Positions 42,953 through 51,952 are shown, counted from the stretch's first letter. The stretch: DNA of 64,000 bases from UBA1765 sp045615885 (GCA_045615885.1 JAZLFR010000041.1:1-64000), one strand, 5' to 3'. Translations and numbers: made by a program. The notes: generated by a model not told the origin, from the sequence alone.

Positions 42953-44075
42953 TCTTTGCCCCCTTAAATTCTTCAATCATCTTCTTAAATTCTTCGAACA
43001 GGTAGTAGGAATCGTTCGGGCCCGGAGCGGATTCCGGATGGTACTGCACGCTGAATGCAGGAACGTCCTTGCAGCGGATGCCTTCTACGGTGTTATCGTT
43101 CAGGTTGATGTGGGTGACTTCCACATTGGCCGGCAAGCTTGTTTCGTCGATGGCGTAGTTGTGGTTCTGGCTGGTGATTTCCACGGCGCCGGTCTTCAGG
43201 TACTTAACCGGATGGTTGCAACCGTGATGGCCGAACTTCAGCTTGGAAACCTTGGCGCCCAGGGCGAGACCCAAGAGCTGGTTACCCAGGCAGATGCCCA
43301 TGAGAGGATACTTGCCAAGGAGTTGCTTTACGAGAGCTGCAACCTGGGGCAGAGAGTTGGGGTCGGCAGGACCGTTGGAGAGGAACACGCCATCGGGATT
43401 CTTAGCCTGAATCTGCTCGAAGGTTGTGTTGATGGGCATGACGGTCACCTTCATGTCTTGGCTTGCAAGGTCGCGAAGGATGTTGGTCTTGATACCGAAA
43501 TCCAGAGCCACCACATTGTACTTGCCCTTGGTAGAAAATTCGTAACCGTTGGGGTCGCTGACCACAGAAGCGTAGTCCTGGCCATCCAGGCCAATCCATT
43601 CTTTAGCCTTCTTGATGGCGTCGGCTTCGCTCATTTCGGTGGCTTCCACATGGAGGTAAGCCTTCTGTGCGCCGTTGTCGCGGAGGTGCAGCGTGAGGGC
43701 GCGGGTATCGACACCTGCAATGCCCGGCTTCTTCTGGGCCTTCATGTAGGTGTCCAGGGATTCTTCGCCCACGTTTTCGGAAGCGTCGCAAAGGTCGTTG
43801 ATGACGATACCGTTCAAAAAGACCTGACGGGATTCGGACTTTTCGCTCTTGGCGGAGTAGGCGCCCACTTCAGCGGTGGTGAACACCACGAACTGACCTG
43901 CGTAGGAGGGGTCGGTAAGAATCTGCTTGTAACCAGCCATGCCCGTGTTGAACACAGCTTCGCCTACGGTGTCCTTGGCGTCGCCAAATGCGTAGCCATG
44001 AAAAACCGTGCCGTCAGCCAAGGCCAAGAATGCCTTGCGCTCGCGCTTTGCCTTCCAATTGAATTTATCGTTCAT
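42945..44075 (-). CDS. carA: Carbamoyl-phosphate synthase small subunit
   Basis: 376 residues. N-terminal small-subunit domain (ALADGTVFHGYAFG...NTGMAGYKQILTDPSYAGQ) and C-terminal class I glutamine amidotransferase with nucleophile Cys in LMGICLGNQLLGLALG and the His-Glu pair in VQYHPESAPGP. It supplies ammonia from glutamine to CarB. The operon is preceded by a 230-base leader containing a terminator-like hairpin. Confidence 0.97.
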   Translation of the reverse strand: MNDKFNWKAKRERKAFLALADGTVFHGYAFGDAKDTVGEAVFNTGMAGYKQILTDPSYAGQFVVFTTAEVGAYSAKSEKSESRQVFLNGIVINDLCDASENVGEESLDTYMKAQKKPGIAGVDTRALTLHLRDNGAQKAYLHVEATEMSEADAIKKAKEWIGLDGQDYASVVSDPNGYEFSTKGKYNVVALDFGIKTNILRDLASQDMKVTVMPINTTFEQIQAKNPDGVFLSNGPADPNSLPQVAALVKQLLGKYPLMGICLGNQLLGLALGAKVSKLKFGHHGCNHPVKYLKTGAVEITSQNHNYAIDETSLPANVEVTHINLNDNTVEGIRCKDVPAFSVQYHPESAPGPNDSYYLFEEFKKMIEEFKGAKNA

Positions 44076-44138
44076 ACGTTTTACCTTTTTAACTAATTAA
44101 CTAAACTCGTGCTCCCGCGACCCCTTTGGCCTCAGGAC

Positions 44139-44170
44139 AAAAAAAGAGGCAAAAGCGAAATGCCTTTGCC
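44139..44170 (-). terminator. Candidate attenuator in the carA leader
   Basis: Nine-bp stem GGCAAAGGC/GCTTTTGCC (one G-U) with a 5-base loop, followed on the minus strand by TC and seven T. It lies between the carA promoter (44313) and the start codon (44075), so read-through of this terminator should control carAB. Confidence 0.6.
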
Positions 44171-44312
44171 TTAAAAATTGAAAAATCAAAAACAGAAACA
44201 ACTTGCTGAACAAAAATGAAAACTTTGTGCCCCGCAGCCTTTTGAATGGCCTGAGTTGCATTGTGGAATGCGACCTGAACACACTGTTGCCCTGTTCTCT
44301 TCATCGGGGGCA

Positions 44313-44318
44313 ATTATA
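44313..44318 (-). promoter_or_regulatory. carAB promoter
   Basis: TATAAT on the minus strand, continuing as TATAATTG, with TTTG 21 bases upstream. This matches the -33 TTTG / -7 TAnnTTTG spacing known in Bacteroidetes and would give a leader of about 230 bases. Confidence 0.6.
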
Positions 44319-44671
44319 GTAAAACGGCCCCTTTTTAAGCAAAAAAAAGGTCCAAAAAACTTCAGCTTCTAAAAAAAATTAGAATAAAATGACAAAAATG
44401 TAACTCATTTATGCTAACACATTGTGTAGCAACAACTTAACCTATTTTGCCGAAATAAACAAAAATGTATGGATTTGGGGCGCTTAACGGGGCTTTGCCG
44501 TATCAATTTGCCTTGACGTTCGCTTCTGCAAAATCCCAAAGCTCACACGGCAAATTGTCGGTTCAAAAGCGGCAACTTCCGCTAGGCGGGCCGCTTTCGA
44601 ATGCCTCCGCACGGCACCCCCTGCGCTAAGAATTCTTTTTGATATAAAATACAGAAAAAATGTTTTTTTAG
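44319..44671. other. AT-rich spacer with a GC-rich hairpin island
   Basis: 44319-44480 is AT-rich with no feature beyond the carA promoter region. From 44481 to about 44630 the base composition jumps to GC-rich, with an AAAGCGGC/GCCGCTTT inverted repeat (44566-44597). A 63-codon minus-strand frame crosses it but has no ribosome binding site or family resemblance. Confidence 0.5.
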
Positions 44672-45895
44672 TCAAAATTTAAGATTGTTTAAAGAATGAA
44701 AATTGTGATTCCAGACGACTTTTACATTGTTCATTGAATGCAAAATTTCTATTTCTTCTTTGAAATCGTTTTCCAATTCCTTAAATGCAATAACCGAACA
44801 TTTAATGTTTTTAAGTAATTTAACGAAATTGGAAATGTCAAAAAAATAAAGATCTAAAATTAGATATTTGACTTGCTTGTGATGTTCTAGAAAATCGTTG
44901 ACGATTTTGGCTGAATGATCTGGGGACTTATATAGATTTGCGTATACAGCTCTTGTTGTAATAGTTGCAAATTTTTTGTCTTTTAAAATGCTACAAAAGG
45001 ACCATTTTGGGAGTCCATTTTCAAATTTTGTTAACCTATAAAATTCATCTTTTAAAAATGTTTGTTCAAAATTAGCAAGCCATTCTAAATAATTTATTGG
45101 CATTTCGCTAGCCATTTTGTAGTTTGGATAATTAGTGAAATGCAAATGGAAATCGTCATTGATAATATTCTGAAATCCACTTGCAAAATTTCTAACAGTG
45201 TTTTTTTTGAATGTTTCAAAACCTTCTAAATCATTTAATTTTAATGGTTCTTCGCAATAAAAAAAAGTTCCTGCTAATCCATAGGTACCAGCATATTCCA
45301 AATACTCAATTTCTTCTATTTGGGTATATCCCCATAAAAAATAATCCTTACATTTCTTTTTTGCTTGCTTGATGCCTACAATCATGTAGACTTTATTGCC
45401 TTTTTGTTTTAAAGCCTCTCTTTTCTTTGTGTTTATATAACCTGGAAAATCATCTAGCCATTCTGTATGACAGTGGTCAAAGGGAAGGTGCATTCCTTCA
45501 TTTTTGTTGAAATCATGATATTGGATATAACAAGATTTTGATAAAGAAGTTGAAATAGGCCACATTCTGTCAGCGCTTGGGGCACATAACATTCTATTGT
45601 ATTCTGGTTTTAATTCATTAATTAAAGTGTATTCGTTTTCTGTCAATAAATCTTTTGAACATTCTTTTAATATTTCAAATTTAAAATTGCCATAAATACC
45701 TGGTTGCGAAATCTGTTGGGTTAATCCATATTTTAGAAAAGCTCTTCTTAAGGGATTTTCGTTGTCTGGATTTTTTATTAGTCCTAAGGATTGTGTATGT
45801 TGTTTCCATCGGCTAAAAATATTAATAGATTGGCCAATGTAGGATTTGCCATTGACTAAATTTGTGATTTTATAAATTCCGCAAATACAATTCAC
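44672..45895 (-). CDS. GIY-YIG nuclease-domain protein with long uncharacterised C-terminus
   Basis: 407 residues. The first 100 form a GIY-YIG endonuclease module: GIY at 6-8, YIG at 19-21, Arg30 (FSRWKQH) and the metal-binding Glu88 (ENEYTLI), with NELKPEYN closing it. The remaining 300 residues match no family I know; they contain CHTEWLDDFPGYIN, YFLWGYTQIEEIEY and GLAGTFFYCEEPLKL (possibly a beta-barrel such as a PUA-like fold, a guess) and a C-terminal segment ending FHSLNNLKF. Composition is much more AT-rich than neighbours, suggesting transfer. Monocistronic, no terminator seen. Confidence 0.8.
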   Translation of the reverse strand: MNCICGIYKITNLVNGKSYIGQSINIFSRWKQHTQSLGLIKNPDNENPLRRAFLKYGLTQQISQPGIYGNFKFEILKECSKDLLTENEYTLINELKPEYNRMLCAPSADRMWPISTSLSKSCYIQYHDFNKNEGMHLPFDHCHTEWLDDFPGYINTKKREALKQKGNKVYMIVGIKQAKKKCKDYFLWGYTQIEEIEYLEYAGTYGLAGTFFYCEEPLKLNDLEGFETFKKNTVRNFASGFQNIINDDFHLHFTNYPNYKMASEMPINYLEWLANFEQTFLKDEFYRLTKFENGLPKWSFCSILKDKKFATITTRAVYANLYKSPDHSAKIVNDFLEHHKQVKYLILDLYFFDISNFVKLLKNIKCSVIAFKELENDFKEEIEILHSMNNVKVVWNHNFHSLNNLKF

Positions 45896-45996
45896 TGTAA
45901 CTCCAATTTATTTTCGCTAATGTATTTGTTGTGGAAATTTGCTTGTTCTGTACCTTAGATTCTAATAACCAGCAACCAACAACCAATAACTAGTAA

Positions 45997-46719
45997 CTAA
46001 ATCCCCTTGCACTTCTCCCACACGAACTTGTTATGGTTCCCTTGAATTTTGGCAATGCGTTCGTCACGTAGGCATTCTTCCTTTGTCACAGGGTACATTT
46101 TGTCCCATGCGGTAAACAATTGCCTGTCCTGCTTCGAAAGCTTGATGCCGTATGTATCTTCCATGTAAAAGCTTGCGCGAGCTATGATGCCGCGTGCTTC
46201 CGGGCGTGGCTGCGCCTTTTTCATTTTAAAATCAACAACGGTTTCGCAAGTGCCGTACATCAGTTCCGGCTTGTTGGACCATTGTGAATACATGAAGTTG
46301 TTGCGGTCTGCGTTCACTTCGCCAATGGCCGGGTACAGGTTGTGCATGTCGCCTTCCTGGTACTTGAACTCGTCATCGCTTGCACTGCAATTTTTGCGAC
46401 CGCCGTTACGCCAGCATTCCCTGAAATGGCCCATGTTGTGCGCCGTTACAATGTGTTCCCATTCAATGCGATGTGCGCGCTCCAGGCTTTTGCGCTTCGG
46501 ATTTTCACGCGGCTCGTAGCCGCAGGTAGAAAAATCAATGTCGTGCTTGTTCTTGTAGGCGCAGCCGCAGTACAAGTCCTTTTGCAGAATGTCTGCATAT
46601 ACTTTCGGCAAAATTTTCCCGACTTCCTTGTAGGTATATTTTTTAGTCGGCTTGTCGGAGTTTTCTGCAAATGTGCAGGCTACGGCGAATATGCAAAAAA
46701 GTGGAATTAAAAATTTCAT
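45997..46719 (-). CDS. Secreted endonuclease I (EndA/Vvn family)
   Basis: 240 residues with signal peptide MKFLIPLFCIFAVACTFAEN; the VAC could also be a lipobox. Family motifs: AHRIEWEHIVTAHNMG with the catalytic His, CWRNGGRKNC, and GDMHNLYPAIGEVNADRNNFMYSQW, the metal-binding part of the beta-beta-alpha nuclease site. Eight Cys suggest disulfides as in Vvn. It would degrade DNA in the periplasm or outside the cell. Single gene. Confidence 0.92.
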   Translation of the reverse strand: MKFLIPLFCIFAVACTFAENSDKPTKKYTYKEVGKILPKVYADILQKDLYCGCAYKNKHDIDFSTCGYEPRENPKRKSLERAHRIEWEHIVTAHNMGHFRECWRNGGRKNCSASDDEFKYQEGDMHNLYPAIGEVNADRNNFMYSQWSNKPELMYGTCETVVDFKMKKAQPRPEARGIIARASFYMEDTYGIKLSKQDRQLFTAWDKMYPVTKEECLRDERIAKIQGNHNKFVWEKCKGI

Positions 46720-46787
46720 TGGTTAAAATACTTCTACTTTGTTACGGATTATATCTGCAAAATCCAGGTTCCGTTCTATAAAGATTG

Positions 46788-47288
46788 CTAATCGTCTGGG
46801 TCAGGCCAATAGCGGAATCTGCCTGTAACATTGATAACGCCGTCGTCATTGCAGACATCGCCTGGGTTGCATTTCGGGAAGTACAAATCAAAAAATCCGG
46901 TCCATGTGGAATCGTCTTTTTGATCGAATGTAACCGAGCTGGATTCGGGGATTACGTTTTTTCTAGCCCCGAATTCCTGTTGAAACCAGGTGTAATCAAC
47001 TGCGATGTTATTCTTTTTGCCTAGCTTCGGGTCTGCCACAAGAAATGCGATGCGGTCGCCGCGCGAACTGGAATCTTCGTTTGTCTCTAGGCTAAAGTAA
47101 TGGTTGAAATAGCTCGGGCGTCGCACATCATTTGGATCAAGGCCTATTGTGTATGTAGAACCATTGTTGACTTGGTATTTCACATAGCCGCCGCCAACCT
47201 CTTCCCAACTATCGTTTATGTCGGAACAGGCAAAAAATGCAAAACCCGAAACCAGAGAAAAAATAACCTTGTAGCTGTTATGCAACAT
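46788..47288 (-). CDS. Lipoprotein overlapping the GGDEF-EAL gene
   Basis: 166 residues. Lipobox FFAC within the first 21 residues. The mature part is Asn/Asp/Ser-rich with aromatic strands (GGGYVKYQVNNGSTYTIGLD, DSTWTGFFDLYFP) and a CNPGDVC pair. No family recognised. The ATG lies 11 bases inside the end of the upstream c-di-GMP gene, so its translation is coupled; it could be an output or sensor partner of that protein. Confidence 0.72.
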   Translation of the reverse strand: MLHNSYKVIFSLVSGFAFFACSDINDSWEEVGGGYVKYQVNNGSTYTIGLDPNDVRRPSYFNHYFSLETNEDSSSRGDRIAFLVADPKLGKKNNIAVDYTWFQQEFGARKNVIPESSSVTFDQKDDSTWTGFFDLYFPKCNPGDVCNDDGVINVTGRFRYWPDPDD

Positions 47289-49227
47289 GGGCGTTTTGAA
47301 CTTTCAAGAATTCCAGGGCCATTTCTGGCGGGAGCGGCTTGCTGAAGTAGTAGCCTTGAATGCAGCGGCAACCCTCACTGTAGAGGAAGTCTAGCTGTTC
47401 CTTTGTTTCAACGCCTTCTGCAATGATGTCGAGGTTGAGCGATTTAGCAATGCCTATGATCATTTTGACGAATGCAGCATCCTCTTCCTTTTCTGCTAGT
47501 GTATCTACAAAGGACTTGTCTATTTTAAGCGTGTTCACCGGGAACTTCTTGAGGTAAGAAAGAGAAGAGAATCCCGTGCCAAAATCGTCGATAGAAATTT
47601 CGAGCCCCATGCTAGTCAGCTTGCGCATGAGTTCCACGGTCTTGTCTGAATCGCTCATAGCCGTGTATTCGGTAATTTCGATTTTCAGGTTGTGCGGGTT
47701 CAGCTCGGTTTCGTTCAATATTTCTTGCAGGTTGTCTATCAGATTTTCCTGGGCAAACTGCTTTGCCGAAAAGTTCACGGCAATTCGCAAATCCTTGAAA
47801 CCCTGGTCGACCCAGCGCTTTGCCTGCTCACAGGCTTTTCTCAAAATCAATTCGCCGAGCGGAACTATGAGTCCGGAATCTTCTGCAAGCGGAATGAATT
47901 CGGACGGTGGAACCATGCCGCGTTCCGAGCTGTTCCAGCGCACGAGCGCTTCGAAAGATACGACTTTGTTGTTGTCAAAAATGTCGACGACCGGCTGGTA
48001 CACAAGTGTGAAATCCTTGGCAAGAATGGCCTTTCGAAGTTCGATTTCCATCTTGTAGAGGTTCATGGCCTTTTCGCGAATGCCACTTGTAAAGAACTTG
48101 ATTGTGCCGCTGTTTTCGCTATTCTTCAAGTTGTGCAAATGCACCATTGCGTTCGAGAATAGGCTATCTGCGGTTTCCACATCGCTACTCGTAATTACCG
48201 ATATGGATGCACTAAGCAGAATTTCTTTATCTTCAAACTTTACCGGAGTCTTGATTTGATTTTGAATTCTTTGAACCTGCTCGACAAGTTCGTTCGATGG
48301 CTTACTTTGCAAATCATGGATGATGACGCCGAACAAGTCTCCGCTCAGGCGGGCTACGCAATCATCCTTCTGAGAAATGCAACTGATACGGTTGCCGACA
48401 ATCTTCAAGAGTGCATCGCCGAACTTTTCGGAATACATGTTGTTGATTTGCCCGAAATGCTCGATGTCTATGAGGACGAGCGCAAAAACTTTTTCCGGAT
48501 GGTTCTTTGTGTTTGCGGCTTCGTTTGCCAAATGGTCCTGGAAATAGCGTCTATTGCGAAGACCGGTCAGTTCATCTTTGTAGGCACTTGCCTTTTTTGT
48601 TTCACTGATTTGCTTTAACGCTACGGATCCAAGAACGCGAATCGGGTTGCCTTTTTCGTTGCGCTGCGGCTTGCCGGTGATTGCCAGCACGGAATCGGAA
48701 TAAAGGGTGCGCATGTCGGCAGTGAATTCCTGGTTCGTATCAATCGCCATGTTCATGGTTTTTGAAAAATTTGCCCAGTCCGATTCGAAGAAATAACTTT
48801 GGATTACGCTTTTGGGCTCGTCCATGCTTTTGGGCGGTAGGCCAAGGAGCTCGGCCACTTTCGGTGAACATTTGATTTTGCCGGTCGGAATGTCGTAAAC
48901 CCAGAAACCGCTGGAGGTGGAGCCGAGGACGAGGTCGAAAATTGCAGTCTGTTCCTGCAGCTTGGCTAGAATGCCTGTTGTGTCGGGAATGTTTTGCGTT
49001 GGTGCTTCGATGTCATCAACGTCCTTGCGCATTCGCTTTAGCGAAATCGGAGAACGGAAGGAATAGAAAAGAGCTACGCAAAAAAGGAATGTGATGCCCG
49101 CGCTGTATGGAATCAGCAAAATGCGGTGCACTTCGATTGTTACGAGATCACGCTCAAAAAGCGCAAAAAGGGCGCCCACAATAAGCAGGAGCACGCGCAA
49201 TACGACATGTTCATCAAAAAGTTTCAT
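47278..49227 (-). CDS. Membrane-bound PAS-GGDEF-EAL c-di-GMP phosphodiesterase
   Basis: 649 residues from ATG 49227. Two N-terminal membrane helices (about 12-28, 40-60), a PAS-like domain about 95-215 (SGFWVYDIPTGKIKCSPKVAELLG), a GGDEF domain about 225-385 whose active-site motif is SGDLF instead of GGDEF, so probably not a cyclase, and an EAL domain about 400-640 with intact SFEALVRW, NFSAKQF, IEITEYTAM, DDFGTGFSS and AEGVE. It should hydrolyse c-di-GMP. A TAGGTTTTG box ends three bases before the ATG. Its end overlaps a lipoprotein gene. Confidence 0.92.
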   Translation of the reverse strand: MKLFDEHVVLRVLLLIVGALFALFERDLVTIEVHRILLIPYSAGITFLFCVALFYSFRSPISLKRMRKDVDDIEAPTQNIPDTTGILAKLQEQTAIFDLVLGSTSSGFWVYDIPTGKIKCSPKVAELLGLPPKSMDEPKSVIQSYFFESDWANFSKTMNMAIDTNQEFTADMRTLYSDSVLAITGKPQRNEKGNPIRVLGSVALKQISETKKASAYKDELTGLRNRRYFQDHLANEAANTKNHPEKVFALVLIDIEHFGQINNMYSEKFGDALLKIVGNRISCISQKDDCVARLSGDLFGVIIHDLQSKPSNELVEQVQRIQNQIKTPVKFEDKEILLSASISVITSSDVETADSLFSNAMVHLHNLKNSENSGTIKFFTSGIREKAMNLYKMEIELRKAILAKDFTLVYQPVVDIFDNNKVVSFEALVRWNSSERGMVPPSEFIPLAEDSGLIVPLGELILRKACEQAKRWVDQGFKDLRIAVNFSAKQFAQENLIDNLQEILNETELNPHNLKIEITEYTAMSDSDKTVELMRKLTSMGLEISIDDFGTGFSSLSYLKKFPVNTLKIDKSFVDTLAEKEEDAAFVKMIIGIAKSLNLDIIAEGVETKEQLDFLYSEGCRCIQGYYFSKPLPPEMALEFLKVQNAHVA

Positions 49228-49477
49228 ACCCAAAACCTATCCAATCTAAAAAATACATTCAATTTGATAAAAGTGTTAGTGAAAAATAACTTGGATTATT
49301 CCAATTTGAAACAGAAGACTGTCGTCAGACGTCTGTCGGCTGAATTGGTCGGTCACTTCGTTCCCTTGTAGGTATGGAACCTATACCCTAATATTCTCTA
49401 GTAACTCCCCCTATTTAGTCTTCTTCTTCCTTCTTCCGTCTTCCGTCTAATATCTATTTTACTACCTTTGGTCTACT
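49228..49477. other. Divergent promoter region with pyrimidine tracts
   Basis: Holds the minus-strand TAGGTTTTG box (49231-49239) for the GGDEF-EAL gene, a CAGACGTCTG palindrome near 49327, CTTCCGT heptamer tracts near 49432-49447, and the ffh box TACCTTTG (49463-49470). No gene. Confidence 0.6.
49463..49470 (+). promoter_or_regulatory. Putative -7 box of ffh, 7 bases from ATG
   Basis: TACCTTTG, followed by seven bases and the ATG at 49478. The lepA gene has the same octamer at the same distance. Confidence 0.6.
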
Positions 49478-50833
49478 ATGTTTTCACAATTGACTGACTC
49501 TCTAGAATCTACTCTCAAGAACCTGCGTGGGCAGGGCAAGCTTACCGAAGAAAACGTTGCGGAATCGCTCCGTGAAGTGCGTCGTGCATTCCTTGAAGCC
49601 GATGTCAACTTCAATGTGACTCGCGATTTTGTCAAGGCCGTTAAGGAAAAGGCCCTTGGCAGCGATGTTTTGCTGTCTGTGACCCCGGGTCAGCAGATTG
49701 TGAAGATCATTCATGATGAACTTGTGAACATTATGGGTGGCGAAACCCGTGAAGTGCCTTTGACCGGCAAGCCGCCGGTCGGCCTCATGATGGTTGGTTT
49801 GCAGGGTTCCGGTAAAACGACTTTTGCAGGCAAAATCGCCCTCTACATGCGTAGCAAAAAGAAGCGCAAGCCGCTTCTTGTTGCCGCAGACGTTTACCGC
49901 CCGGCAGCTATCAAGCAGCTCCAGGTGCTTGGCAAGTCCATCGGCATTCCAGTTTACGACGAAGGTCAGGGCAACCCGGTCGAAATCATCAAGCATGGTT
50001 ACGAATATGCCAAGGAAAACGGCTTTGACCTTGTGATTTACGATACTGCGGGTCGTTTGCAGATTGACGAAGAATTGATGGTGGAACTTGAACAGGCCCG
50101 CGATGCCGTTCACCCGGACGAAATTTTCTTCGTTGCCGACGCCATGATCGGTCAGGAAGCGGTGAATGTTGCAGAGACATTCTTCAACCGCTTGAACTTT
50201 ACCGGTGTCTGCCTCTCCAAGATGGACGGCGATACCCGTGGCGGTGCTGCCCTTTCTATCAAGAAGATGACGGGCGTTCCTATATGCTTTGTCGGTCTTG
50301 GCGAAAAGCTCCCGGATATCGACGTGTTCCACCCGGACCGCATGGCAAGTCGTATTCTTGGTATGGGCGACGTGGTTACGCTCGTCGAAAAGGCCCAGGC
50401 AGTCATTGACGAAAAAGACGCCAAGGATTTGAAGAAGAAAATCTTCAACAACACATTCGATTTGAACGACTTCTTGAACCAGCTCCGCACCGTCAAGAAG
50501 ATTGGTCGCTTCAAGGATATCTTGAGCCTCATTCCGGGCCTTAACAAGTTGCCAATCGACCAGATTGACGAAAAGGAACTTGTGTATGTGGAAGCTATCC
50601 TTAGCTCCATGACCCCGAAGGAACGCAAGAAGCCGCAGATTATTGACGGCAGCCGCAAGGCCCGCATTGCAAAGGGTTCCGGCACGAGTGCGCAGCGTGT
50701 GAACCAGGTGTTGAACCAGTTTGAGAACATGAAGGAAATGTTCAAGAAAATCGGCCAGTTTGCAAAGAAGCAGAACGGCGGAAGCAATGTAGGTTCTAAC
50801 TATACTCCTCCTAAAAAGAAGAAAAAGAAATAG
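49478..50833 (+). CDS. ffh: Signal recognition particle protein
   Basis: 451 residues. N domain, then the SRP GTPase G domain with GLQGSGKTTFAGKIA, RPAAIKQLQVLG, YDTAGRLQ, SKMDGDTRGGAALS and FVGLGEKLPDI, then the Met-rich M domain (KIGRFKDILSLIPGL, SGTSAQRVNQVLNQFENMKEMFKKI) that binds SRP RNA and signal sequences. Ends in a Lys tail. It delivers nascent membrane proteins to FtsY/SecYEG. No SRP RNA gene was recognised nearby. Terminator follows. Confidence 0.97.
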   Translation: MFSQLTDSLESTLKNLRGQGKLTEENVAESLREVRRAFLEADVNFNVTRDFVKAVKEKALGSDVLLSVTPGQQIVKIIHDELVNIMGGETREVPLTGKPPVGLMMVGLQGSGKTTFAGKIALYMRSKKKRKPLLVAADVYRPAAIKQLQVLGKSIGIPVYDEGQGNPVEIIKHGYEYAKENGFDLVIYDTAGRLQIDEELMVELEQARDAVHPDEIFFVADAMIGQEAVNVAETFFNRLNFTGVCLSKMDGDTRGGAALSIKKMTGVPICFVGLGEKLPDIDVFHPDRMASRILGMGDVVTLVEKAQAVIDEKDAKDLKKKIFNNTFDLNDFLNQLRTVKKIGRFKDILSLIPGLNKLPIDQIDEKELVYVEAILSSMTPKERKKPQIIDGSRKARIAKGSGTSAQRVNQVLNQFENMKEMFKKIGQFAKKQNGGSNVGSNYTPPKKKKKK

Positions 50834-50848
50834 CATTTCTGCTCAAAC

Positions 50849-50879
50849 AAAAAAGCCGGGTTACAGCCCGGCTTTTTTG
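50849..50879. terminator. Bidirectional terminator
   Basis: Stem GCCGGG/CCCGGC extended by AAAA/TTTT, 6-base loop, between convergent genes. Confidence 0.9.
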
Positions 50880-50909
50880 TCAAGATATGTTAAACTGCAA
50901 TCCTTGCAT

Positions 50910-51281
50910 CTATTTCAAAAAGGCAAAGAACACTGCAGCGACGATAAGCGCAAATGCAACAATGTGGTTCCATTGCAAAGTTTCTGTGTGGAAACAGGTG
51001 ACTGCAATGACGGTGAACACAGTAAGTGAAATCGCTTCCTGGATGATTTTCAATTGCATCAGGCTGAATGGGCCGCCATTGATTCTAGAACCAATGTTGT
51101 TTGCAGGGATCATGAATACATATTCAAGAAGCGCAATGCCCCATGATGCAAGAATGATTACTATTAGCGGCCAGTTGGTGCTAATATTCAGTTCTTTCAA
51201 TTTCAAATTGCCATACCATGCAAATGTCATGAATATGTTTGAAATAAGAAGTAGTAGGATTGTAAAAATTCCAGCTTTCAT
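50910..51281 (-). CDS. DUF486 / DMT-type small membrane protein
   Basis: 123 residues with four membrane helices: 5-25, 39-57, 78-95 and 103-122. Sequence features FAWYGNLK, PLIVIILASWGIALLEYVFMIPAN and LMQLKIIQEAISLTVF match the DUF486 family, relatives of small multidrug-resistance-type transporters, with unknown substrate. It begins 47 bases after the DUF4416 gene stop and may share its transcript. Confidence 0.82.
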   Translation of the reverse strand: MKAGIFTILLLLISNIFMTFAWYGNLKLKELNISTNWPLIVIILASWGIALLEYVFMIPANNIGSRINGGPFSLMQLKIIQEAISLTVFTVIAVTCFHTETLQWNHIVAFALIVAAVFFAFLK

Positions 51282-51328
51282 ATTATTGAAAAATAGATTT
51301 TTATTTGAATAAAAGTTCGTTTTTTTTA

Positions 51329-51952
51329 TTACAAGTTGGAATTATGTTCTTTCAGTTTGGCGCGGCGTTTGGCTTCGTTTTCTTTTTGCACTTCGCCGCG
51401 CAAACGGTAAGGCTTGCCTGTTGCGTTCTGGTAGGCCAGCTTGCGGCGCACTTCTTCGAGGTACTTGATGTAGGTTTCGCTTTGGTAGTCGCGGTAGGTC
51501 CAGTCAAAATGGTGAAAGTGTCCGTCTTGAAAATAGAGAGTCGGTTCAACGAATATGCCGTCGCGCACATACACGCGCTGGCGCTGGTCCTTGGTCGTAG
51601 CCAAAAAGAATTGCCCCATGGTCATGTAGCCAGGGTCCAGATTCACTGGGCGAAGTCCCGGCGTGCCGTTCTGCTCTGCTATCTGCAGTTCCAGGTCGTT
51701 TGTCCAAAGCTTGATTTCGGGAATGCGTTCGCGATCAATTAGAGTTTCGTAGCTGAGGAACGCGCGCTTAGGTGCTTCGCCGATTTCATTGATGTAGTAG
51801 TTTGTGAACTTGAAATCGAACGGTTCCAGAACGAGTTCTTCTTCTCCGAATTCCTTGCGTAGAGTTTCGCGCACGGCATGGAACGATTCTGCGTCTTTAG
51901 AAAGCACGCCTATGATAAGTTTGACTTTTGCAATTCTTCTAATTCCACCCAT
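51329..51952 (-). CDS. DUF4416 family protein
   Basis: 207 residues. The family pattern is visible: KLIIGVLSKD, LEPFDFKFTNYYINEIG, RPVNLDPGYMTMGQFFLATTKDQRQRVYVRDGIFVEPTLYFQDG, FDWTYRDYQSETYIKYLEEVRRK. Function is unknown for the family. The upstream region carries the REP-like element F. Seen in many Gram-negative anaerobes (family knowledge). Confidence 0.82.
   Translation of the reverse strand: MGGIRRIAKVKLIIGVLSKDAESFHAVRETLRKEFGEEELVLEPFDFKFTNYYINEIGEAPKRAFLSYETLIDRERIPEIKLWTNDLELQIAEQNGTPGLRPVNLDPGYMTMGQFFLATTKDQRQRVYVRDGIFVEPTLYFQDGHFHHFDWTYRDYQSETYIKYLEEVRRKLAYQNATGKPYRLRGEVQKENEAKRRAKLKEHNSNL

Noticed and set aside
40463..42967. An 834-codon open frame antisense to carB
   Set aside because: It lies entirely opposite carB. 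Strong codon bias in carB avoids TTA, CTA and TCA, which leaves few stops on the other strand. The product has no family resemblance, while carB is unmistakable.
44101..44313. A 70-codon frame in the carA leader as a leader peptide
   Set aside because: Too long for a typical leader peptide, no run of Arg or other regulatory codons, and no clear ribosome binding site; the terminator-like hairpin lies within it, so a short peptide remains possible but is not supported.
44484..44675. A 63-codon minus-strand frame next to the GIY-YIG gene
   Set aside because: It runs through a GC-rich hairpin island, has no ribosome binding site and no resemblance to a family.
49502..50836. A 444-codon frame antisense to ffh
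   Set aside because: Shadow of ffh; the same explanation holds for the 474-codon frame antisense to lepA (53659-55083) and the 477-codon frame across GH30 and dnaB (8128-9561).
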